Shown in pieces: positions 42,708 through 51,743 of a stretch of DNA of 64,000 nt. Made by a program: the position numbers and the translations under genes. The stretch spans positions 1 through 64,000 of the forward strand of contig NZ_JAIVAP010000009.1 in NCBI RefSeq assembly GCF_020171945.1. The letters are read 5' to 3'. Positions within the stretch are counted from its first letter, which is position 1; each line of letters opens with the position of its first letter. Source of the DNA: Bacillus infantis. GTDB taxonomy: Bacteria > Bacillota > Bacilli > Bacillales > Cytobacillaceae. Below the pieces are notes generated by a model. That model saw nothing but the letters and a program-made list of their open reading frames with translations, was not told the origin of the DNA and did not search any database.

Positions 42708-44102
42708 TCAGGAACCTGCTCCACTCCTCAATACCAATTCACTTACCACTTCAACATGCGCCGTCTGCGGAAACATATCCACCGGCTGCATATACTCCAC
42801 TCTATACTCTGGATCCAGCACCGCAATATCCTTCGCCAATGTCGACGGATTACATGACACATAAACAACCTTCTTAGGCTTCACCTTCAAAATCGTTTTC
42901 AGCAGCGCCTGGTCAAGGCCAGTCCTTGGCGGATCTACCACAATCACGTCCGGTCTCCAGCCTTCTTTCATCCATTTCGGAAGCAGGACTTCGGCTTTGC
43001 CGGTTTCGTATTTGGCGTGTTTGATGTTGTTGCGGGCGGCGTTTTTCTTGGCGTCCTGGATGGATTCCGGGATGATGTCCATGCCGCGGATTTCGCCTGC
43101 CTGGCCGGCGAGCCAGAGGCCGATGGTGCCTACGCCGCAGTAAGCGTCTGCGACTTTTTCTTTGCCTGTGAGGCTGGCGGCTTTTTTGACTTCGTTATAG
43201 AGCTTGACGGTCTGCTCGGGGTTGAGCTGGAAGAAGGTCCGGGCGGACAGCTCGAATGAGAGGTCGCCGAGTGTTTCCTGGATGTATTCTTCCCCGTGCA
43301 TATGGCGCGTTTCTTTTCCGAAGATCAGGGATGTTTTTTCGCCGTTGATGTTTTGCATGATTGATTTGACCTGCGGCAGCCTTTTGGTGATTTCAGTGAT
43401 GAGCTGCTCTTTTTTCGGCAGGTCTTTGGTTGATGTGATGATGACGATCTGGAGCTCGCCGCTCTGGATGCCGGTCCGGGCCATGATGGTGCGGACGGTT
43501 CCTTTTTTCGTCTTTTCGTTGTAGACAGAGATGCCTATTTTGTTCATGACCTTTTTGACAACACCGATCGCTTTGTTGGTGTGCGGATGCTGCACGACGC
43601 ATTGCGGGATGTTGATCAGGTTATGGGAGTTGAGTCCATAGAGGCCGGCGATGATTTTTCCATCCTCCTGGCCCACCTGGAAGGCCGCTTTGTTGCGGTA
43701 GTTCCACGGATCCTCCATGCCGATTGTGTCGCGGATATCGAGCCCTGCAACCGGAAGCTTCGTATGGCGTTCGAGCGCCTGGATGACGATGTCGCGCTTT
43801 TCCTGCAGCTGCCGGTCATAGCGGAGATGCTGCAGCTGGCAGCCGCCGCACAGCTCGTAGACCGGGCATGGCGCCTGGACGCGGTACTCGGATTCTTTGC
43901 GGATCGTTTTGATTTTGGCTTCGGCGAACTTCGGGCTCACCTTTGTGGCTTCGACGACGACCTCTTCGCCAGGCAGCGCACCTGGTACAAAGACGACCTG
44001 TCTTTTAAAATAGCCGACGCCCTCGCCATTGATGCCGAGCCGCTTGATTGTGAGCGGGAAGGTCTGCTTTTCTTGTATTTTCACGGTTTGTTCGTTTTTC
44101 AT
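42708..44102 (-). CDS. rlmD: 23S rRNA (uracil-5-)-methyltransferase, RlmD/RlmCD family
   Basis: 464 aa. N-terminal TRAM domain (about 10-65), an iron-sulfur cluster motif [11 protein letters not shown] with a later Cys (PQCVVQHP), SAM-binding [17 protein letters not shown], motif [13 protein letters not shown] and the catalytic Cys in [13 protein letters not shown]. It makes 5-methyluridine in 23S rRNA. The neighbouring alkA-type and pdaA genes match the B. subtilis yfjO-yfjP-pdaA order, so this is the yfjO counterpart rather than yefA, though the site (U747/U1939) cannot be decided. Confidence 0.92.
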   Translation of the reverse strand: MKNEQTVKIQEKQTFPLTIKRLGINGEGVGYFKRQVVFVPGALPGEEVVVEATKVSPKFAEAKIKTIRKESEYRVQAPCPVYELCGGCQLQHLRYDRQLQEKRDIVIQALERHTKLPVAGLDIRDTIGMEDPWNYRNKAAFQVGQEDGKIIAGLYGLNSHNLINIPQCVVQHPHTNKAIGVVKKVMNKIGISVYNEKTKKGTVRTIMARTGIQSGELQIVIITSTKDLPKKEQLITEITKRLPQVKSIMQNINGEKTSLIFGKETRHMHGEEYIQETLGDLSFELSARTFFQLNPEQTVKLYNEVKKAASLTGKEKVADAYCGVGTIGLWLAGQAGEIRGMDIIPESIQDAKKNAARNNIKHAKYETGKAEVLLPKWMKEGWRPDVIVVDPPRTGLDQALLKTILKVKPKKVVYVSCNPSTLAKDIAVLDPEYRVEYMQPVDMFPQTAHVEVVSELVLRSGAGS

Positions 44103-44120
44103 CGTGCTGCTTCACTCCAT

Positions 44121-44981
44121 TTATTCAATACTTCGCCACAGATACAGGGAAGCATAGGTTAGATAAGGATCCCAACTGAGCATATATTCGTCCATCTGCT
44201 CCTGGGTCGGTTTTGCTTCAAGTTGATATAATTTCTTCAGGGCATTTTGCAGCCCGATGTCTGCCTTCGGGAAAAGGTTCTGGCGGCCGAGTCCAAACAT
44301 CAGGAAGTTCTGGACCGTCCATGGGCCGATGCCGCGGATTTTGATGAGCTTTTTCATGATCACTTCATCAGTCTCTTCTGCCAGCTCCTCAAGGTTCAGC
44401 CTTCCCTCGGTGATTTCCTTTGAGAGGCCAATAGCGTACTCGGCCTTCCTGCCGCTGAACTGGAGCTCGCGGAGCTGTTCCACGGTCAGGGCGGCCACTG
44501 TTTCGGGGCGCGGGTAGAACCAGACGCCGTCTTTTTGGAAGCCGAATGTCTCCACAAATCGCTTGGTCAGCGTGAAGGCAAAGGACAGGTTGAGCTGCTG
44601 GTGGATGATGCATTTCAGCAGGCAGCCGTACGAATCGAAATCCAGCACAACCGGTGTGCCGTAATGCTCGTCAAAAATCGCCTTCAGCTCTGTCCCCTGG
44701 AAATGGGTATGGATATCCTCGAGCGGGATATGCCATTGAAAGATCTGCGCCAGTCGCTCTTCCGCTTTTTCTTTATGTTTTCCCTCTATGCCGTTTATGA
44801 TGAATTCAGGATGCTCAGTGGTTCCGGCCGCTACAACCTCGGCAGCGATCGGTTCATTTTCAATCATCAAAGGAACCTTCACGCTCCGCTTTTCCTTGTC
44901 AACAGCATGAAGCGGATCAAGCGAAAGCCTGTCCAGTACAAGATCAAAGTTATAAGGTCCTTTCATTTGAAAAATAGCCAA
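44121..44981 (-). CDS. DNA-3-methyladenine glycosylase, AlkA/YfjP type
   Basis: 286 aa. HhH-GPD fold: LKCIIHQQLNLSFAFTLTKR, then the helix-hairpin-helix LIKIRGIGPWTVQNFLMFGL and the catalytic Asp in FPKADIGLQNALKKL. An N-terminal beta domain (about 1-110) is typical of AlkA-like enzymes. It removes alkylated bases in base-excision repair. 18 bp upstream of the rlmD gene on the same strand, as yfjP-yfjO in B. subtilis. Confidence 0.92.
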   Translation of the reverse strand: MAIFQMKGPYNFDLVLDRLSLDPLHAVDKEKRSVKVPLMIENEPIAAEVVAAGTTEHPEFIINGIEGKHKEKAEERLAQIFQWHIPLEDIHTHFQGTELKAIFDEHYGTPVVLDFDSYGCLLKCIIHQQLNLSFAFTLTKRFVETFGFQKDGVWFYPRPETVAALTVEQLRELQFSGRKAEYAIGLSKEITEGRLNLEELAEETDEVIMKKLIKIRGIGPWTVQNFLMFGLGRQNLFPKADIGLQNALKKLYQLEAKPTQEQMDEYMLSWDPYLTYASLYLWRSIE

Positions 44982-45048
44982 CTCTCATCCATCCCTTGTG
45001 TTTTTACCTTATTATAACACCGGGAAGCATGCTGCTCCCAAGAAACAA

Positions 45049-45072
45049 GCCCAAATCCGTTGCGATTTGGGC
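45049..45072 (-). terminator. Terminator after pdaA
   Basis: GCCCAAATC / GATTTGGGC hairpin 6 bp after the pdaA stop codon (minus strand), followed by a T-rich stretch. Confidence 0.75.
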
Positions 45073-45078
45073 AGGTGT

Positions 45079-45876
45079 CTAGTACAGCATATCATGTTCG
45101 AACGCTTTATTCATCTCCAATTGATCAAGGCTTTTGAACGTATAGCCCCTTTTCTTCAGATCCTGGATCGCTTTTTCCAGCGCATCGGCATTGTCCTTTG
45201 AGACGGTATGCAGCAGCAGGATGCAGCCGGGGTGGATCTGCTTCATGATGTTGTTATAGGAATATTCCCAGCCCTTTTGTGCGTTCGTATGCCAGTCGAC
45301 GAAGGCGAGCGACCAGAATACATGGGTATAGCCCTGCTTTTTCGCAAGGTCGAGTGTGCGCTCACTGAAAACGCCGCGCGGCGGCCTCAGGTACGCCATC
45401 TGCTTGATGCCTGTCAGCTCCTCCGTCTTGGCACGGACCATCTCCAGCTCCTTTGCCAGCTTCTCATCGCTGATCCGCGTCATATCCGGGTGGTGCCAGG
45501 AGTGGTTGCCGACAATATGGCCTTCCTTCGCCATCCGCTTGACAAGGTCCGGGGCGCTGTTCAAATAATGGCCAGTCACGAAAAAGGCGGCCGGCACCTG
45601 TTCTTTTTTCAATACATCAAGAACCTTCTCGGTATAGCCATTTTCATAGCCGTTATCGAATGTCAGGTAAATATCCTTTTTGGTTGTATCGCCTTTATAA
45701 TAAGACCCATACCGCTCCAGCAGATCATCGAGCGGCTTGCCCGCCTCTGCCGGCACTTCATCCTTTGCCTTCTGGAAGCCCCAGTGGATCGGTGAATTGG
45801 CGGTCCCTGCATGGGCCGAAGCACTCCCGGCAAAAAAAAGCACAATGGCCATCGCAAGCTGCTTCCAATATCTCAT
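45079..45876 (-). CDS. pdaA: Peptidoglycan N-acetylmuramic acid deacetylase PdaA
   Basis: 265 aa from the ATG at 45876 (GAAGGAGG site); a longer frame from 45945 is not needed. Signal peptide (1-24, ending SAHA). NodB polysaccharide deacetylase domain from about residue 65: DIYLTFDNGYENGYTEKVLD (TFDNG in place of TFDDG), the zinc-binding HSWHHPD, RPPRGVFSERTL and LLHTVSKDNADAL. PdaA deacetylates MurNAc to allow muramic-lactam formation in the spore cortex. TFDNGY is typical for PdaA. Supports a spore-forming host. Confidence 0.95.
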   Translation of the reverse strand: MRYWKQLAMAIVLFFAGSASAHAGTANSPIHWGFQKAKDEVPAEAGKPLDDLLERYGSYYKGDTTKKDIYLTFDNGYENGYTEKVLDVLKKEQVPAAFFVTGHYLNSAPDLVKRMAKEGHIVGNHSWHHPDMTRISDEKLAKELEMVRAKTEELTGIKQMAYLRPPRGVFSERTLDLAKKQGYTHVFWSLAFVDWHTNAQKGWEYSYNNIMKQIHPGCILLLHTVSKDNADALEKAIQDLKKRGYTFKSLDQLEMNKAFEHDMLY

Positions 45877-45950
45877 CCCATTTCCTCCTTCAAACCTTTT
45901 AGCTTTAGTGTTTGTGAAAATGGGCGGGAGCATTCTGTCAAACATTAGAA

Positions 45951-45981
45951 AAAAGCGGGAAGCACATAGCTCCCCGCTTTT
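45951..45981 (-). terminator. Terminator after the fumarase gene
   Basis: AAAAGCGGG-AGC / GCT-CCCCGCTTTT hairpin with T-runs on both sides, closing the fumarase gene. Confidence 0.85.
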
Positions 45982-45990
45982 GTTTTCTTA

Positions 45991-47541
45991 TTAGTAAACC
46001 CGTTCCTTGAATTGGGACAGTTTTTCGAGTGAAGACTTATCCACATCCTGGTGGAGGCTGTTGCCGTGTGAGTCCATCGTTACGACGGCTGTGAAGCCTT
46101 CAACCTTCAGATGCCACATCGCTTCCGGAATGCCGAATTCCATCAGGTCGACGCCTTCGACTTTTTTAATGCAGTCTGCATAATACTGGGCTGCGCCGCC
46201 GATGGCGTTCAGATAAACGCCGCCATGCTCCTGGAGGGCTGCCAGTGTTTTCGGCCCCATACCGCCTTTTCCGATAACGGCGCGGATGCCGAATTTTTTC
46301 ATAATATCACCCTGGTAAGGCTCCTCGCGGATGCTTGTAGTCGGCCCTGCCGCTTTGACATGCCATTCTCCTGCCTCGTCCTTCATCATAACCGGACCGC
46401 AGTGGTAGATCACCTGGCCATTGAGGTCGATCGGTGCATCATGGTCCATCAGATGGTGGTGGATCGCGTCACGGCCTGTGTACATCATTCCGTTGATCTG
46501 CACCACATCGCCGACATTGAGAGCGCGGATCTGCTCTTCCGTGATCGGCGCCTGCAGCGTCACCACTTGCTGAGCGGTTTCTTCTACAGCAGCCGCTGTT
46601 TCAAGCTCGGCTTCTGTTGGTGCGAAGTCGATCTTCTCGCCTTCCTGGTACATCCACTCATTGATCTCGCCTGTCGCAGGTGAAATGCTGATGCCGAGAC
46701 GGCGGAATGCCCAGCAGTTGTACGCTACTGACACGAAGAAGCTGGCCGGGATGCGGTTCATGACACCGATTTTGCAGCCGAGCAGCGTGGTTTCGCCGCC
46801 GAAGCCCATTGTGCCTATGCCAAGCTTGTTGGCATTTTCGAGTATATATTCTTCCACCTTCTGCAGGTCAGGATGCGGGTTCACATCATCCACGGAACGG
46901 AACAGCTGCTCTTTGGCAAGGTCATAGCCTGAAGAGCGGTCGCCGCCGATGCCGACGCCGATGAAGCCGGCGCTGCAGCCCTGTCCCTGTGCCTGGTACA
47001 CAGAATGCAGGATGCACTTGCGGATGCCGTCCAGATCGCGGCCCGCGCGGCCCAGCCCGTCCAGATCGCATGGAAGGCTGTACTGGATATTTTTATTTTC
47101 ACAGCCGCCGCCCTTTAAGATCAGGCGCGCGTCGATATAATCTTTTTCCCACTGCTCAAACTTGATGACCGGCGTGCCGGCGCCAAGATTGTCGCCGCTG
47201 TTGTCTCCTGTCAGCGAATCAACAGAGTTCGGGCGCAGCTTCCCGTTTTTCGTCGCAAGCGCAATCGCATTCTTGATCGCTTCCTTGATTTCCAGCTGGT
47301 TCACACCGACCGGCGTCTTGATTTTAAAAGTCGGCAATCCTGTATCCTGGCAGATCGGCGATACATTATCGTCCGCCATCTTAATATTATTTGTAATCGT
47401 CCCAAGGCTCATCGCCGAACGAGTGCCGGCACTTTCGCGCTCCTTCGCACTCTTGATCGCGCGGCGCACATCCTTCGGCAGGTTCGTAGAAGTCTCCACA
47501 ATCAACCTGTACATGCTTTCCTGTAATGTCTCGAAATTCAC
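45991..47541 (-). CDS. Class I (iron-sulfur) fumarate hydratase
   Basis: 516 aa. The N-terminal alpha domain carries SPICQDTGLPTF and LKGGGCENKN; GGETTLLGCKIGVM supplies the third cluster Cys. The C-terminal beta domain (from about 335) has GRDAIHHHLMDHDAP, YHCGPVMM, TTSIREEP and VIGKGGMG. It hydrates fumarate to malate in the TCA cycle with an oxygen-labile [4Fe-4S] cluster. B. subtilis uses a class II enzyme (CitG), so this is an alternative or an extra fumarase, as in several other Bacillaceae. Confidence 0.95.
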   Translation of the reverse strand: MNFETLQESMYRLIVETSTNLPKDVRRAIKSAKERESAGTRSAMSLGTITNNIKMADDNVSPICQDTGLPTFKIKTPVGVNQLEIKEAIKNAIALATKNGKLRPNSVDSLTGDNSGDNLGAGTPVIKFEQWEKDYIDARLILKGGGCENKNIQYSLPCDLDGLGRAGRDLDGIRKCILHSVYQAQGQGCSAGFIGVGIGGDRSSGYDLAKEQLFRSVDDVNPHPDLQKVEEYILENANKLGIGTMGFGGETTLLGCKIGVMNRIPASFFVSVAYNCWAFRRLGISISPATGEINEWMYQEGEKIDFAPTEAELETAAAVEETAQQVVTLQAPITEEQIRALNVGDVVQINGMMYTGRDAIHHHLMDHDAPIDLNGQVIYHCGPVMMKDEAGEWHVKAAGPTTSIREEPYQGDIMKKFGIRAVIGKGGMGPKTLAALQEHGGVYLNAIGGAAQYYADCIKKVEGVDLMEFGIPEAMWHLKVEGFTAVVTMDSHGNSLHQDVDKSSLEKLSQFKERVY

Positions 47542-47701
47542 AGCAAGATCCCCTTCCCTTTCGTTCCCCTCAAAAATCTTCTGTTTCTGTACGAATTTTC
47601 ACGATTTTATTATACTCCTATCCTTTGGTGATTTAAAGGGGGAGGTGAAATCGGTTACAGAAGGGCGGTTTGGTGGGAGGCGGGGTGTGGTGCTGGGGCG
47701 A

Positions 47702-47809
47702 TATTTGCGAGTTTTTGGGGATATTTGCGGGATTTCTGTTTTATTTGCGAGTTTCAGGATATATTTGCGGCTTTTCATTTTTATTTGCGAGTTTCGGTTT
47801 TTATTTGCG
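47702..47809. repeat. Six TATTTGCG units at exactly 20-bp spacing
   Basis: TATTTGCG starts at 47702, 47722, 47742, 47762, 47782 and 47802. The intervening 12 bases vary (mostly GAGTTT.. or GGCTTT..). It lies in the 380-bp gap between the fumarase and SE1561 genes; no gene is seen there. Confidence 0.9.
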
Positions 47810-47890
47810 ACCTCGAATATTACGCGGCCCTCCGGCTTCTATTAGCAGCACTTCGCGTAAAATGCTCACCTTTTCACAACCACCGCCCCC

Positions 47891-47921
47891 AAAAACAAAA
47901 AGAGCCCTCAAACCAGGGCTC
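47891..47921 (-). terminator. Terminator after the SE1561-family gene
   Basis: GAGCCCT / AGGGCTC hairpin followed (minus strand) by TTTTTGTTTTT. Confidence 0.85.
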
Positions 47922-47925
47922 CCTC

Positions 47926-48111
47926 CTACTCTTCACGGTTATTGAATTCGCGGCATTTAGATTCCAGCTCGTCGATCATTTCGATCAAACGGTCGATGTC
48001 TTCAAGCTCTGCTTCTTCCGGATCTATCGCATCCAGGACATCCATGAACATATTCAAGCGGTGCTTCAGGAATGTTACCTGCTGGTTTTTATCTTGTATT
48101 GGACTGCCCAA
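47926..48111 (-). CDS. SE1561 family protein
   Basis: 61 aa from a TTG at 48111 with AAAGGAG eight bases upstream; the longer frame from 48222 has no site. Reads GSPIQDKNQQVTFLKHRLNM, then EEAELEDIDRLIEMIDELES. The conserved start and acidic helical tail match the small SE1561 family of Firmicutes. Function unknown. Alone, with its own terminator. Confidence 0.85.
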   Translation of the reverse strand: MGSPIQDKNQQVTFLKHRLNMFMDVLDAIDPEEAELEDIDRLIEMIDELESKCREFNNREE

Positions 48112-48287
48112 AGCAATCTCTCCTTTCAAACCGGTGCCCATCACAGGCATCCGAAATGCTCTTTTTACTTTACCGGAAATATCGATTTTTCGCAAATGCT
48201 GACGGTTTTTAGTATATCCCAAAAAGGTTAGATGTTTCAGCGGACGAGCCGGGAGGAAAAGGTTAATAAAAGACTGCTGGGAGGTAT

Positions 48288-48800
48288 ATGATGTTTTTTA
48301 ACAGCTGGGATAATATATACAGAACGGTGATCGTCGGGATATGCAGCTATATTCTGCTCATTCTCGTGCTGCGTGTGTCAGGGAAGCGGACACTGTCGAA
48401 GATGAATGCCTTCGACCTGGTCGTGACGGTCGCACTAGGTTCAACGCTCGCCACGATCCTTTTGAATAAAAAAGTGGCACTGGCTGAAGGGTTCGTTGCC
48501 TTCTGCGTCCTCATCGGCCTTCAATATCTGGTGGCCTGGACCTCCATCCATAGCAAGACCGTGAGCAAGCTGATCAAATCGAATCCAACGCTTTTATATT
48601 ATAAAGGCAGCTATCTTCACCATGAAATGAAGAAGGAGCGTGTCCTGGAGGTGGAAATCCTCCAGGCGGCAAGGAGCCAGGGCCTTTCCTCGCTCGAAAA
48701 AGCAGAAGCGGTTGTGCTCGAGTCCGACGGATCTTTTTCGGTCATTAAAAAGTCGGATAAAGAAGGATCCTCCACCTTGCAGAACATCGATAAAAAATAA
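48288..48800 (+). CDS. DUF421 (YetF-like) membrane protein
   Basis: 170 aa. Three N-terminal membrane segments (about 10-30, 40-60, 62-80). FVIVGICSYILLILVLR-like helix 1 and LRVSGKRTLSKMNAFDLVVT with VALGSTLATILL are the YetF/DUF421 signature. The cytoplasmic C-terminal domain has YKGSYLHHEMKKERV and EILQAARSQGLSSLEKAEAV. Function in Bacillus is not settled; some relatives act in spores. Start with GGGAGG. Confidence 0.9.
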   Translation: MMFFNSWDNIYRTVIVGICSYILLILVLRVSGKRTLSKMNAFDLVVTVALGSTLATILLNKKVALAEGFVAFCVLIGLQYLVAWTSIHSKTVSKLIKSNPTLLYYKGSYLHHEMKKERVLEVEILQAARSQGLSSLEKAEAVVLESDGSFSVIKKSDKEGSSTLQNIDKK

Positions 48801-48805
48801 CAGCA

Positions 48806-48839
48806 AAACAGGCTGCCGGGAAAGGCAGCCTGTTTTTTT
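48806..48839. terminator. Bidirectional terminator
   Basis: AACAGGCTGCC / GGCAGCCTGTT stem with T-run, between the convergent DUF421 and gamma-glutamyltransferase genes. Confidence 0.9.
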
Positions 48840-48840
48840 A

Positions 48841-50529
48841 TTATTCCAGCCCGACTGCTTTCCCCTCGCGGCTCGAATCGGCCGCACCGTAAAGCTTGCC
48901 TGCTTCTTTATCAATTAGAATGGCCTGGACATTCCCGATCCGGCTGGGGTTGTCCCCGAATTCATAGCCGCGGGATTCCAATTCGCCCTTTGCTTCCATA
49001 CTGATTCCCGGCTCCCATTCAACAAGCGGGCCGGTGCTCGCAAAGATGCGCGGCTCTTCAATCGCATCCTTCAGATCCATGCCAAAGTCAATGACATTGA
49101 CGATGGTCTGGAAGACAGAGCCGATAATGGTCGGCCCGCCCGGTGACCCGAGTGTGAGGACCGGTTCACCGTCCTTGAAAAGGATGGTCGGGCTTTTGCA
49201 GCTGACCGGACGCTTTTCAGGCTCCACTTCATTGATGCCGCCAGGATTGGCATCAAAGTCTGTGAGCTCATTGTTCAGCATAAAGCCGTGGTCCGGTACG
49301 AAGATGCCTGAACCGAATGGATGCTCAACCGTTGAGGTGACTGCGGCAATATTGCCCCACTGGTCGCGGACGGTGAAATGGGTTGTTTCGCTTTTTTCCA
49401 GATCATCAGGCTGGCGGACAACTTTGTTCGGCTCGCCGTCATCATATTTCCACGGATTGCCGAAGTCGACCGCGTCATTTCTTCTTTCAAAATTGAACAG
49501 CTTCTGGCGTTCTTTTATATAGTCATCATCAAGAAGGCCTTTGATCGGCATATCCTCAAACTCAGGATCGGTGTTGTAAGCGATTTTATCGGAAAAAGCA
49601 ATCCGCATCGCTTCTGTGAACAAGTAATATTTTTCCCATGATTTCGGCCCGTATTGGCTAAGGTCGAATTTTTCAAGAAGCTTCAGAATCTGGATCACTG
49701 TCAGTCCTCCGGCACTTGGAGGGGCTGAAGAGGCAATCTTATAGCCGCGGTATTCGCCCCAGATCGGTTCATCGATTGTCACGCGGTAATTTTTCAAGTC
49801 ATCCAGGGTCATGAACCCGTCGAGGTCATCCAATGCCTTGATGATGGCTTCGGCAATTTCTCCTTCATAAAAGGCCTCGACCCCTTTTTCCTGCAGGATC
49901 CTGAATGTGTTGGCCAGCTTCTTTTTCACAAGGATGTCGCCTTCCTTCAGGGCTTTTCCTTCAGGCATGAAGAAATCCTTGGCATGCTGGCCGAGGCGGT
50001 AGTGGAAATTCTCGAGCGCTTCTGCAAGCACCCAGTTGACTTCGATTCCTTCCTCCGCAATTTCGATCGCCGGCTGGATAAGATCGGCAAGCTTCATTGT
50101 TCCATGTGCTTTAAGTGCTTCATCCATCGCCTTCAGGATGCCGGGAACCCCGACAGCTGTCGCATGTGTGCTCCGTTCACGGAACGGGATGACCTCATCA
50201 TTTTCATCGAGGAACATTTTCGGATGGGCAGCTTTTGGCGCTCTTGTGTGGCCGTCGTAGATTTTGACATCCTTCTTCTCATTATCATAGACCATCATAA
50301 AGCCGCTGCCGCCGATGCCTGTCATCATTGGCTCAACGACATTGAGGGCAAATTGAATGGCGATGACGGCATCGACTGCGTTTCCGCCTTCTTTCAAAAT
50401 CCTTTCGCCGATATCGGCTGCCACATGGTGAGGCGCCGCTACCATCGCTTTCGTTCCTTCTGCGCTTTCCCTTTCATGCGAGACTTTTTCATCCTCCGCT
50501 GTCATGTTCTTTCCTTTGCGAAACATCAT
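48841..50529 (-). CDS. Gamma-glutamyltransferase family protein (YwrD-like)
   Basis: 562 aa, no signal peptide, so cytoplasmic. NTN-hydrolase fold with N-terminal GGNAVDAVIAIQFALNVVEP, GGSGFMM. The self-processing Thr lies in LEKSETTHFTVRDQWGNIAA, followed by STVEHPFGSG, DFDANPGGINEVEPEKRPVS and TLGSPGGPTI. These are the standard Ggt blocks. It transfers or hydrolyses gamma-glutamyl groups, e.g. of glutathione-like peptides. Length fits YwrD-type enzymes. Start with GGAGGAAT. Confidence 0.92.
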   Translation of the reverse strand: MMFRKGKNMTAEDEKVSHERESAEGTKAMVAAPHHVAADIGERILKEGGNAVDAVIAIQFALNVVEPMMTGIGGSGFMMVYDNEKKDVKIYDGHTRAPKAAHPKMFLDENDEVIPFRERSTHATAVGVPGILKAMDEALKAHGTMKLADLIQPAIEIAEEGIEVNWVLAEALENFHYRLGQHAKDFFMPEGKALKEGDILVKKKLANTFRILQEKGVEAFYEGEIAEAIIKALDDLDGFMTLDDLKNYRVTIDEPIWGEYRGYKIASSAPPSAGGLTVIQILKLLEKFDLSQYGPKSWEKYYLFTEAMRIAFSDKIAYNTDPEFEDMPIKGLLDDDYIKERQKLFNFERRNDAVDFGNPWKYDDGEPNKVVRQPDDLEKSETTHFTVRDQWGNIAAVTSTVEHPFGSGIFVPDHGFMLNNELTDFDANPGGINEVEPEKRPVSCKSPTILFKDGEPVLTLGSPGGPTIIGSVFQTIVNVIDFGMDLKDAIEEPRIFASTGPLVEWEPGISMEAKGELESRGYEFGDNPSRIGNVQAILIDKEAGKLYGAADSSREGKAVGLE

Positions 50530-50660
50530 ACATATTCCTCCAGTTCAATGGTTATCTGCTTGTTGGGTAGTACCAATCAATACCCCTTCTTTTCCGGGCT
50601 GAAACGATGGCGGAGAGCAAAAGCTTTTCCAGCCTGCCCAAATATTGTCTAAACACACAA

Positions 50661-50691
50661 AAAGGCAGCACCCGGAATGGATGCCGCCTTT
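50661..50691 (-). terminator. Terminator after the YtxH-like gene
   Basis: AAAGGCGGCAT / GTGCTGCCTTTTTG hairpin (minus strand). Confidence 0.75.
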
Positions 50692-50701
50692 GATGGTTAT
50701 A

Positions 50702-51586
50702 TTAAAGGTTTTTGCTGTTCTTTTGAGTGGATGGAGTTGCAGTCGCAGTGCTCTTGCTGGAATCACTTGAGAATGCAGTGGTTTCATTTGAGCCAGTGCT
50801 TGAATTGTTTGACTTGCTGCTGTTAGTGCTGTTGTTTGAGCTGCTGTTTGAAGATGATGATGAGCTGTCAGAGCTGTTTGAAGAGCTTGAGCTGTCAGAT
50901 GAGCCTGAACCGCCCACTGGGCTTTCAACCAGTTCAGAGCCGGCATCTTTTACCTTGCTGCCGATATCCATCAGATCGTCCTTTGCGTCCATGAGACCGC
51001 TTTTCGCGTCTTGGAAGTTAGACTTCGCATCGCCTGACATGCCCTTAAACTCATTCACTTTTCCGAATACGTCATTATTAACGCGCTCGTACAGTTTCTG
51101 GGCATCGCTGATCGCTTCTTTCAATGTCGATGATGCAGACTTGAATTGGCTGATCATATTATCCTTGGCTTCGCCTGGATTTTCCTTGACTTCATTGAAC
51201 ATTTTCATGGAAGAATCCTTCAGGTCAGTCGCAGTGCCCATCACTTTGTTGCGAGTCGAAGTATCAAGCAGGGCAAGGGCGCCGCCGACAATTCCTCCAA
51301 GCACGATCCCTTTCAGGAGCTTGCTGTTGTCATTCGTTGAACCATAGTGGCTGCTTGAACTTGAATATTCGGATTTCATGGCTGGAGAATCAGGGCTGAT
51401 GCCTGAAGAATCAGAGCTCATGCCTGAAGAATCAGAACTCATAGTTGTAGAGCCTGTGTTGTAAGTCGAAGTTGTACCTGTGCTAGTCATTGTGCCTGCG
51501 CTTGATCCAGTTCCCGGTACAGATACACCCGCTGTGGTTCCAGTGGTTTCCGAATTCGAATTGGTATTATCATATTGCTGTGCCAT
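50702..51586 (-). CDS. Ser/Thr-rich YtxH-like stress protein
   Basis: 294 aa. Residues 1-85 are Ser/Thr/Gly low complexity. A short hydrophobic GIVLGGIVGGALALLD (about 92-107) followed by STRNKVMGTATDLKDSSMKM is the YtxH signature. Helical, charged repeats follow to about 200 (KSNFQDAKSGLMDAKDDLMD). The last 90 residues are again Ser/Asn rich. YtxH-family proteins are general-stress proteins; a SigB-like promoter (51629-51654) fits that. Start with a GAGGAGG site. Confidence 0.85.
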   Translation of the reverse strand: MAQQYDNTNSNSETTGTTAGVSVPGTGSSAGTMTSTGTTSTYNTGSTTMSSDSSGMSSDSSGISPDSPAMKSEYSSSSSHYGSTNDNSKLLKGIVLGGIVGGALALLDTSTRNKVMGTATDLKDSSMKMFNEVKENPGEAKDNMISQFKSASSTLKEAISDAQKLYERVNNDVFGKVNEFKGMSGDAKSNFQDAKSGLMDAKDDLMDIGSKVKDAGSELVESPVGGSGSSDSSSSSNSSDSSSSSSNSSSNNSTNSSKSNNSSTGSNETTAFSSDSSKSTATATPSTQKNSKNL

Positions 51587-51628
51587 CTTGCATTCCTCCT
51601 CTTGATTTATGCTATCATTACTAAGTTA

Positions 51629-51654
51629 TTTCCCATTCTGAGAGATTCATAAAC
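51629..51654 (-). promoter_or_regulatory. SigB-type promoter of the YtxH-like gene
   Basis: Minus strand GTTTAT, 14-bp spacer, GGGAAA, 43 bp upstream of the ATG; close to the SigB consensus GTTTAA-N14-GGGTAT. Needs a transcription start to confirm. Confidence 0.5.
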
Positions 51655-51743
51655 TATGATTTTGCAGAGTGGCACAAAAAATCATTGACATAGGCTTCAA
51701 GGCATAGTAATGATTAAGGACATTTTAAAAGGAGTTTTACCGC

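Noticed and set aside
43017-43602. Long ORFs antisense to rlmD, glycosylase, pdaA and fumarase
   Set aside because: Typical shadows of GC-richer codons in real genes; no family motifs and no ribosome binding sites.
47702-47809. CRISPR-like array
   Set aside because: Period is only 20 bp with an 8-bp constant part; repeat and spacer lengths do not fit, and no cas genes are present.
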